DNA of 11,925 bases from Fibrobacter sp. UBA1313 (GTDB taxonomy: Bacteria > Fibrobacterota > Fibrobacteria > Fibrobacterales > Fibrobacteraceae), in NCBI GenBank assembly GCA_002307115.1, contig DBTP01000010.1, forward strand, positions 13,463 through 25,387. Direction: 5' to 3'. Positions 7,134-11,925 of this stretch are shown in pieces. The translations under genes were made by a program, and so were the position numbers. Each line of letters starts with the position of its first letter. Position 1 is the first letter of the stretch. The notes below the pieces were generated by a model. That model searched no databases. It worked only from the letters and a program-made list of their open reading frames with translations, and was not told where the DNA came from.

Positions 7134-7147
7134 CCTCTCAAAAAATT
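7134..7147. repeat. possible diverged repeat end downstream of the acyltransferase gene
   Basis: CCTCTCAAAAAATT, about 19 bases after the stop codon, resembles CACCTCTAAAAATT at 8793-8806, with one extra base in the A tract and one inserted C. The AT-rich setting makes chance resemblance possible. The rest of the 7116-7302 gap is AT-rich, with no clear terminator. Confidence 0.25.
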
Positions 7148-7302
7148 AGATGTTATTGATTCGTCATTCTTGTGGGGAAAAAATGGCGAAGCTGTTTTAA
7201 TGAAAGACGCTTTAATTTTATCTTATATTTCCTGGGGTAGAGAAGAATCTTTTACATGAAGTTGCACAAGGGCACTCCACAATTAAAAAGAGGATCAGGA
7301 AA

Positions 7303-8760
7303 ATGAATAAGCTACTTATTTTATCTTTCTTTTTTGCTACTCTGTTTTTTGTCGCCTGTATCGGTGATGGCGATGAAGCCTCCTCTGAACAGGCAAAAGA
7401 AAGTTCAAGTTCAGAAAAATTTGATTATTCTAGCAGTTCCTTCGTTGCATTTTCCAAAGGGGACTTTTTAAACTCTAGCCTAGAATATGGAACTTTGGAA
7501 GATTTGAGAGATGGAAAGATTTATAAAACCGTATCGATCGGAAATCGTATTTGGATGGCGGAAAATTTGAATTATGCTGATAGTTTAAAAGACTCTATTT
7601 TGATAGGTAAAACTAAGTGCGTTGATAGCGCCGATCAGGATTGTAACACCTTGGGCCGGTATTATCACAAATTGGTTATCACGCAGTTGGATTCAAACAA
7701 ATTGGATTCTTTTTCTGGATTTTTTTACCCAATGGATTACCAAGGTATTTGCCCTGATGGTTGGCGGATTCCATCAGATAGTGATTGGCAGAATCTAGTT
7801 GATTTTATAAAGGAAAATGGGAAAGAAAATGATGTGCTTGCGAATTTGATGTCTTCCAAACTTTATGTCCCTAAAAATTTATATAGTGACAAACTTCTTA
7901 AACTTTGTGACACTTATTCTGACAATGATTCTATGAAAACGGTTTTGGGACTTTATTGCCCTGATTCTTCTGTTGGAACGAATCAATTTGGATTTTCTGC
8001 ACTTACGATGTCGGCTTTTTACTGGTCTACGGCAGCGGCAGATTCGAATTCCTGCTGCTTTTCGAATTCCACATGGACGTTGAATTATGCGGCTAAACAA
8101 TTTAACAAAGAGATTATTCCTGATTTTGAAACGGATTCTTATGGTATTATCCGGTGTGTTCAGGGTGGATCTGTTGGAAAATTTCAGGATAAAGAAGATT
8201 TGTTGAATTCTAAAGTGGAATATGATTTTCTTGTTGATAAGAGAGACGGCGCGTCCTATAAGACTGTTGAAATGAACGGAAAAATTTGGATGGCTGAGAA
8301 CTTAAACTATGCAGATAGTTTGTCTGTGTGCTATCAAAATGATGAACGACTTTGCACAATTGCTGGACGATTATATGCTGCCCCGTCTTTACAGGTCGCC
8401 AATAGGGACGTTTGTCCTGATGGCTGGCATTTGCCTTCTTTGGAAGATTGGAACGTTTTGTTTATTGGGAATAAGGTGAAATCTCTGTTTTCTATTAGCG
8501 GTTGGTTTTTAGAAAATAAGGACGCCGATAGTGCCAATGGAACGGGATTTTCCATTTTCCCTGCGGGTTCTCTTTCTGATGAAGAATTTTTTGATTTTGG
8601 AGAAAAGGCCCATTTCGCTTATCTAGAGGATCAGGGCGCTTCGTCGGGTATTGAGGCCTATCCTCAAATGAATTATGATGTAGCGGGGATATCCGAGTTT
8701 ACTTATTCATTGACAAAAAATAGTTTTGTATCGGTCCGCTGCATAAAAACAGCGGATTGA
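7303..8760 (+). CDS. lipoprotein with two FISUMP domains
   Basis: A 485-residue cell-surface or periplasmic lipoprotein of unknown function. A hydrophobic signal peptide ends in lipobox FVAC with Cys19 as the lipid anchor, followed by a Ser/Glu/Asp-rich linker (about 21-60) typical of Fibrobacter lipoproteins. Two FISUMP domains follow, at about 63-290 and 303-485. Each opens with DG..YKTV..(N/G)..IWMAENLNYADSL (70-95 and 315-340), has a middle block CPDGW..PS..DW (150-162 and 371-383), and closes with a (V/I)RC(V/I) strand (284-286, 479-481). Paired Cys residues occur at similar places in both, suggesting disulfides. The first domain carries an insert at about 165-215. AGAGGA lies 8 bases before the ATG. 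Composition is AT-rich compared with the flanking genes. It forms no operon with its neighbours. Confidence 0.88.
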   Translation: MNKLLILSFFFATLFFVACIGDGDEASSEQAKESSSSEKFDYSSSSFVAFSKGDFLNSSLEYGTLEDLRDGKIYKTVSIGNRIWMAENLNYADSLKDSILIGKTKCVDSADQDCNTLGRYYHKLVITQLDSNKLDSFSGFFYPMDYQGICPDGWRIPSDSDWQNLVDFIKENGKENDVLANLMSSKLYVPKNLYSDKLLKLCDTYSDNDSMKTVLGLYCPDSSVGTNQFGFSALTMSAFYWSTAAADSNSCCFSNSTWTLNYAAKQFNKEIIPDFETDSYGIIRCVQGGSVGKFQDKEDLLNSKVEYDFLVDKRDGASYKTVEMNGKIWMAENLNYADSLSVCYQNDERLCTIAGRLYAAPSLQVANRDVCPDGWHLPSLEDWNVLFIGNKVKSLFSISGWFLENKDADSANGTGFSIFPAGSLSDEEFFDFGEKAHFAYLEDQGASSGIEAYPQMNYDVAGISEFTYSLTKNSFVSVRCIKTAD

Positions 8761-8792
8761 ATGCACTTCATTTCTTGAAATTTACTATCGCC

Positions 8793-9047
8793 CACCTCTA
8801 AAAATTCTTTTTCTATGACCAGAAGCCGGTTCCCTCTGGGGAGCATCAGGCTTCGCAGAGCTGACCTGCAGCCCCGCAGGCATCAATAACGTCATTATAG
8901 ACGCTTTGCGTCACCATTGCGGTTCAGTCATACAACCCAAGCATGCTCGCTGCACTCAGTAGCATTGACAAGTAAACTTGCCAATGCTACATTCGTTTTG
9001 CACAATACTCGCTTGATTCCACGGTCGCAAACTAATTTTTAGAGGTG
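8793..9047. repeat. hairpin-rich intergenic element bounded by a 14-base inverted repeat
   Basis: This fills most of the 316-base gene-free stretch 8761-9076. CACCTCTAAAAATT (8793-8806) is exactly inverted as AATTTTTAGAGGTG (9034-9047). Inside are CCTGC/GCAGG (8865-8880), GACGC/GCGTC with a 3-base loop (8900-8912) and a large hairpin at 8959-8990. No coding frame of note and no transposase was seen, and no clear target-site duplication flanks the ends. It could be a MITE-like non-autonomous element, a genus-specific palindromic repeat, or a transcribed structured RNA. The right end recurs at 5491-5515. Confidence 0.5.
8959..8990. other. long imperfect hairpin
   Basis: GTAGCATTG (8959-8967) pairs with CAATGCTAC (8982-8990). 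After one A-C mismatch, CAAGT (8969-8973) pairs with ACTTG (8976-8980) around loop AA: 14 pairs in 32 bases. No T tract follows on the plus strand (ATTCGTTTTG) and none on the minus strand, so it is not a standard terminator. It belongs to the repeat element around it. Confidence 0.7.
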
Positions 9048-9076
9048 CCCTTACTTCCTCCGAGGAGACGAAGTTT

Positions 9077-9550
9077 ATGAAATCACAAACCGCCGGTGTT
9101 CTCGAATTACTGAAACAGCACGAGTTGGTTATTAAGCAGTTATATGATTTTTTTGCAGAGCAATTTCCGCAGAAAAAAGATTTCTGGTTGAAAATTGCGA
9201 GTGAAGAACAGCGACATGCCGATTTTTTGCAGACACTGGAGACGAACGAGTCTTACGTCAACTGGTTTGTTGAGAGTAGTCATCTAGGCGTTGCCGCAAT
9301 CCAGTTTTCCATTGATTTTTTGATACAGGAACGGGAACGCATGAACGTCAGTGGAACCACTTTGCTCAAGGCTTATGCCTTTTCAAAGGATATTGAGGAT
9401 GCTCTGCTTGAAAAATATTTGTCAAAAATCAATGTGAATATTCCTCCTGAAATTGCGCAGGTTGTGGCTGTACTTGCGGCAGATACCAAAAGGCACGCTC
9501 AGGAAATGGCCGTGGCACTTTTAGGGGAAAGAAAGGCACAAACCAAATAA
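9077..9550 (+). CDS. ferritin-like (rubrerythrin-type) four-helix protein
   Basis: A 157-residue cytoplasmic protein with the periodic Glu/His pattern of diiron ferritin-like folds. Helix 1 has Glu16 and Tyr23 (E-x6-Y), helix 2 has Glu44 and His47 (ExxH), and helix 3 has Glu107 and Tyr114 (E-x6-Y). Helix 4 has His140, but the expected Glu three residues earlier is Thr137, with Asp136 next to it. The diiron site may therefore be altered or have shifted spacing. There is no rubredoxin-like Cys pair, unlike full rubrerythrin. The likely role is iron handling or peroxide/oxygen defence, as for this family in anaerobes. GAGGAG lies about 9 bases before the ATG. The radical SAM gene follows 40 bases later and may be co-transcribed. 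Confidence 0.75.
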   Translation: MKSQTAGVLELLKQHELVIKQLYDFFAEQFPQKKDFWLKIASEEQRHADFLQTLETNESYVNWFVESSHLGVAAIQFSIDFLIQERERMNVSGTTLLKAYAFSKDIEDALLEKYLSKINVNIPPEIAQVVAVLAADTKRHAQEMAVALLGERKAQTK

Positions 9551-9590
9551 TAAGGAATGCCCGGCGTCTGCAAGTTTTTATCTTTGGCGA

Positions 9591-11925
9591 GTGAAAATAT
9601 TTGACAAACTCGGACTTGCCTTACCTGCTGTAGAAAACCCTGCCCGCTATATGGGCGGTGAAGCCAACAGTGTGGTCAAGGATCGCAGCAAACTTACCGC
9701 GAGCCTTGCGTTCGTTTTCCCCGATCTCTACGAGATAGGTCTTTCCAACAACGGACTCCGCGTGCTTTACCATTGCGTGAACCGCGAACCGGATTTGTTG
9801 TGCGAAGTCGCCTTTGCGCCATGGGATGACATGGCTCGCGAAATGAAGCACTACGATATTCCGCTATACACGCATGCGACATGGACTCCGGTACGCGATT
9901 TTGATATGGTCGGGATTACTCTCCAGACCGAGCTGAATTTTACGAACGTTCCTTATGTCCTTGAACTTGCACGCATCCCTGCATGGTCTCGCGATCGTGG
10001 CGAAGACGATCCTTTCGTTGTGGGCGGTGGACCCTCCATGGCGAATCCCGAACCTGTGGCGGATTTCTTTGATGCGTTTTCCATTGGCGATGGGGAACGG
10101 GTGCTGCCCCAGATGATGCGCGTGGTGGGCGAAGGCCGCAAGGCCAAACTTTCTCGCGTGGAAATTTTGGAAAATCTTTCCAAGTTGGATGGCGTTTATG
10201 TGCCATCGCTCCGGGCGGTCACTGCGGGTGAATTTGGGCAACTGGTTCCAGTGGAATCTGCGAACGGTTCCTATGAGCACACGAATGGGGTGCGCCGTCT
10301 CTTTTTAGAAAAATTAGATCCTGCCGATTATCCTGTTAAAAATTTGATTGCGAACATGCGTCTTATTCACAACCGCTATAGTGTGGAAGTCATGCGCGGC
10401 TGTTCGCAAGGGTGTCGCTTTTGCCAAGCGGGTTTTTGGTACCGTCCCTGTCGTGAGTTGAATGCAGATTCTGTTCTGGAACTTGCGAAGGCGGGGCTCA
10501 AAGCGACTGGCGAAAGAGAACTGGGCTTGTTGAGCCTTTCTACCGCCGATTATCAGCCGATTGAAGCGCTCACCGATTCCATCATCGATGATCCTTTCTT
10601 TGATACGGTGGATGTATCGCTTCCGAGCATTCGTGTCAGCAGTTTTGGAGAAACGCTTGCAGGGAAAGTGGCGGCGCTCAAGGGCGGCCGTAGTGCGACC
10701 TTTGCCCCGGAGACGGGTTCGGAACGCCTCCGCAAGATGATCAACAAGACCATCAGCGATGAAGACATGTACAATGCGGCCGAACATGCTTTCGGGAGCG
10801 GATTCAATAAGATCAAGCTCTATACCATGGTCGGGTTCCCCACGGAAACGCTCGAAGACATGGAAGCCTTCTGTGTGCTTATCGAAAACCTGGTGAAGAT
10901 CAGTCGCAAGTATTTGAGAGGGGCTCAGATTGCGGTCAGCATCGGCATCTTGATTCCGAAGCCATTTACGCCATTGCAGTGGGCGGGCTTTATGGATAAA
11001 GAAACGGCCATGGAGCACATTCGTTTTGTTCGCGAACGATTTTTTAAAAATTCCAATGTGAAAATTAACTGGAGCGGGTGGGAAACCTCTCACTTAGAAG
11101 CCTTTCTTAGCCGCGGTGATCGAAGCCTTTCCAAGCTTATTTATGAAGCCTACAAGAGCGGTAACATTTTTGAAAGCGACAATAAGCGTTTTAATTATGC
11201 GGGCTGGGAAAAAGTCTGGGCCGACAATCATTATGACACGAGCTGGGTTTTTCAGACGCGTGAAAAAGAATCTGTGTTCCCTTGGGATTTTATACATGCT
11301 GGTGTCACCAAAGCGTACCTTCGTAGCGAATACGAAAAGGGCTTTGATCTGGATGCCACCCCTGTTCCGAATTGTAAGTGGGGCGATTGTCAGCGCTGCG
11401 GCATTCCGGGATTTGGCAAAGAGGTCGTCCTTGCAGAGAACCCTGTAAAGTATAAAGCGCCGAGTCGGACCCCAGAAGAAATCAAGGCGTTAGTGGAATC
11501 GAGAAAGCCGGTACACGGTTCTGCCTATTCCTATAAACTCACATTCAAAAAAACAGGCATCAGCCGCTTTCTGCCGCATCAAAATATGCTCAGCTTCTTT
11601 GAACGTACCTTTCAATGTGCTGATATTCCTCTGAAGTTCAGCGAAGGATTCAGCCCTAAACCGCGGATTACCAACATGGGAGCTCTCCCTCTTGGGTTAG
11701 AAACGTATTGTGAATTGCTCGGTGTTGATACTCTTCAAGCTTTGGATCTTTCAAAAGAAGGCACATCTAAACTCCTTGCACAATTGAATGAGCCACTGCC
11801 CTACGGATTAGAAATTATTTCCATTGAGTCATTACAAGAGAAGCTCTCCAAGAATTTCCCCACCTCCATGGTGTATTCTTTTGAGCCGGAAGTGTTCCCT
11901 GAAGGGCTTCTTGAAGCGTTTAAAA
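9591..11925 (+). CDS. radical SAM protein fused to DUF2344 (3' end missing)
   Basis: An open frame of 778 codons that runs off the window. Residues about 1-230 match the N-terminal region of the radical SAM family sometimes called B12-binding-like (PARYMGGEANSVVKD, VFPDLYEIGLSNNGLRVLY, VVGGGPSMANPEP). The radical SAM core carries CSQGCRFC with Cys271, Cys275 and Cys278 for the 4Fe-4S cluster, and FAPETGSERLRKMINKT follows. A second Cys cluster, CKWGDCQRC (Cys595, Cys600, Cys603), may bind metal. From about 645 the DUF2344 domain begins (YSYKLTFKKTGISRFLPHQN, then FSEGFSPKPRI). This fused form is known in bacteria; its reaction is not established. GTG 9591 is chosen because the next in-frame ATG (9651) would remove the conserved PARY motif. 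No clear Shine-Dalgarno is seen; an AAGGA lies too far upstream. Confidence 0.9.
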   Translation, partial: MKIFDKLGLALPAVENPARYMGGEANSVVKDRSKLTASLAFVFPDLYEIGLSNNGLRVLYHCVNREPDLLCEVAFAPWDDMAREMKHYDIPLYTHATWTPVRDFDMVGITLQTELNFTNVPYVLELARIPAWSRDRGEDDPFVVGGGPSMANPEPVADFFDAFSIGDGERVLPQMMRVVGEGRKAKLSRVEILENLSKLDGVYVPSLRAVTAGEFGQLVPVESANGSYEHTNGVRRLFLEKLDPADYPVKNLIANMRLIHNRYSVEVMRGCSQGCRFCQAGFWYRPCRELNADSVLELAKAGLKATGERELGLLSLSTADYQPIEALTDSIIDDPFFDTVDVSLPSIRVSSFGETLAGKVAALKGGRSATFAPETGSERLRKMINKTISDEDMYNAAEHAFGSGFNKIKLYTMVGFPTETLEDMEAFCVLIENLVKISRKYLRGAQIAVSIGILIPKPFTPLQWAGFMDKETAMEHIRFVRERFFKNSNVKINWSGWETSHLEAFLSRGDRSLSKLIYEAYKSGNIFESDNKRFNYAGWEKVWADNHYDTSWVFQTREKESVFPWDFIHAGVTKAYLRSEYEKGFDLDATPVPNCKWGDCQRCGIPGFGKEVVLAENPVKYKAPSRTPEEIKALVESRKPVHGSAYSYKLTFKKTGISRFLPHQNMLSFFERTFQCADIPLKFSEGFSPKPRITNMGALPLGLETYCELLGVDTLQALDLSKEGTSKLLAQLNEPLPYGLEIISIESLQEKLSKNFPTSMVYSFEPEVFPEGLLEAFK

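Noticed and set aside
9864..11297. Several minus-strand frames, the longest 259 codons (10314-11093)
   Set aside because: They are antisense shadows of the radical SAM gene, whose plus-strand frame is continuous and carries recognisable motifs.

Overview
The window most likely comes from a Fibrobacter-type bacterium (phylum Fibrobacterota). The best evidence is the lipoprotein at 7303-8760. It carries two copies of the Fibrobacter succinogenes major paralogous (FISUMP) domain, with the phrase IWMAENLNYADS in both copies, and a serine-rich linker after a lipobox. The signal peptides, the predicted outer-membrane barrel and the lipoprotein fit a diderm cell.

Layout. The window opens inside a tRNA-Arg(TCT) gene (1-48). 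A 237-base non-coding stretch follows, with several strong hairpins and a rho-independent terminator on the plus strand (251-284); it may hold a small RNA. From 4828 down to 286 the minus strand carries one tightly packed gene set: modE, modA, modB, modC and a barrel-type outer-membrane protein. This is a complete molybdate uptake system (regulator, periplasmic binding protein, permease, ATPase), with a candidate outer-membrane channel as its last gene. Upstream of modE, a possible promoter overlaps an inverted repeat that could be an operator.

Diverging from modE on the plus strand are a small HEPN-domain protein (5048-5446) and an acyltransferase of the isopropylmalate/homocitrate synthase family (5517-7115). 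The latter has a Glu where LeuA enzymes have the metal-binding Asp, as homocitrate synthases do. Molybdate uptake beside a possible homocitrate synthase suggests supply of the iron-molybdenum cofactor of nitrogenase, but no nif gene is present here and this is inference. The double-FISUMP lipoprotein follows. Then comes a 316-base gap (8761-9076) bounded by a 14-base inverted repeat and filled with hairpins; related sequence lies just before and perhaps just after the acyltransferase gene.

The right end holds a ferritin-like protein (9077-9550) and a large radical SAM/DUF2344 fusion protein (9591 to the window edge, incomplete). Base composition by eye varies: the FISUMP and HEPN genes look AT-rich and the radical SAM gene GC-richer. 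No transposase, phage gene or CRISPR array was seen.
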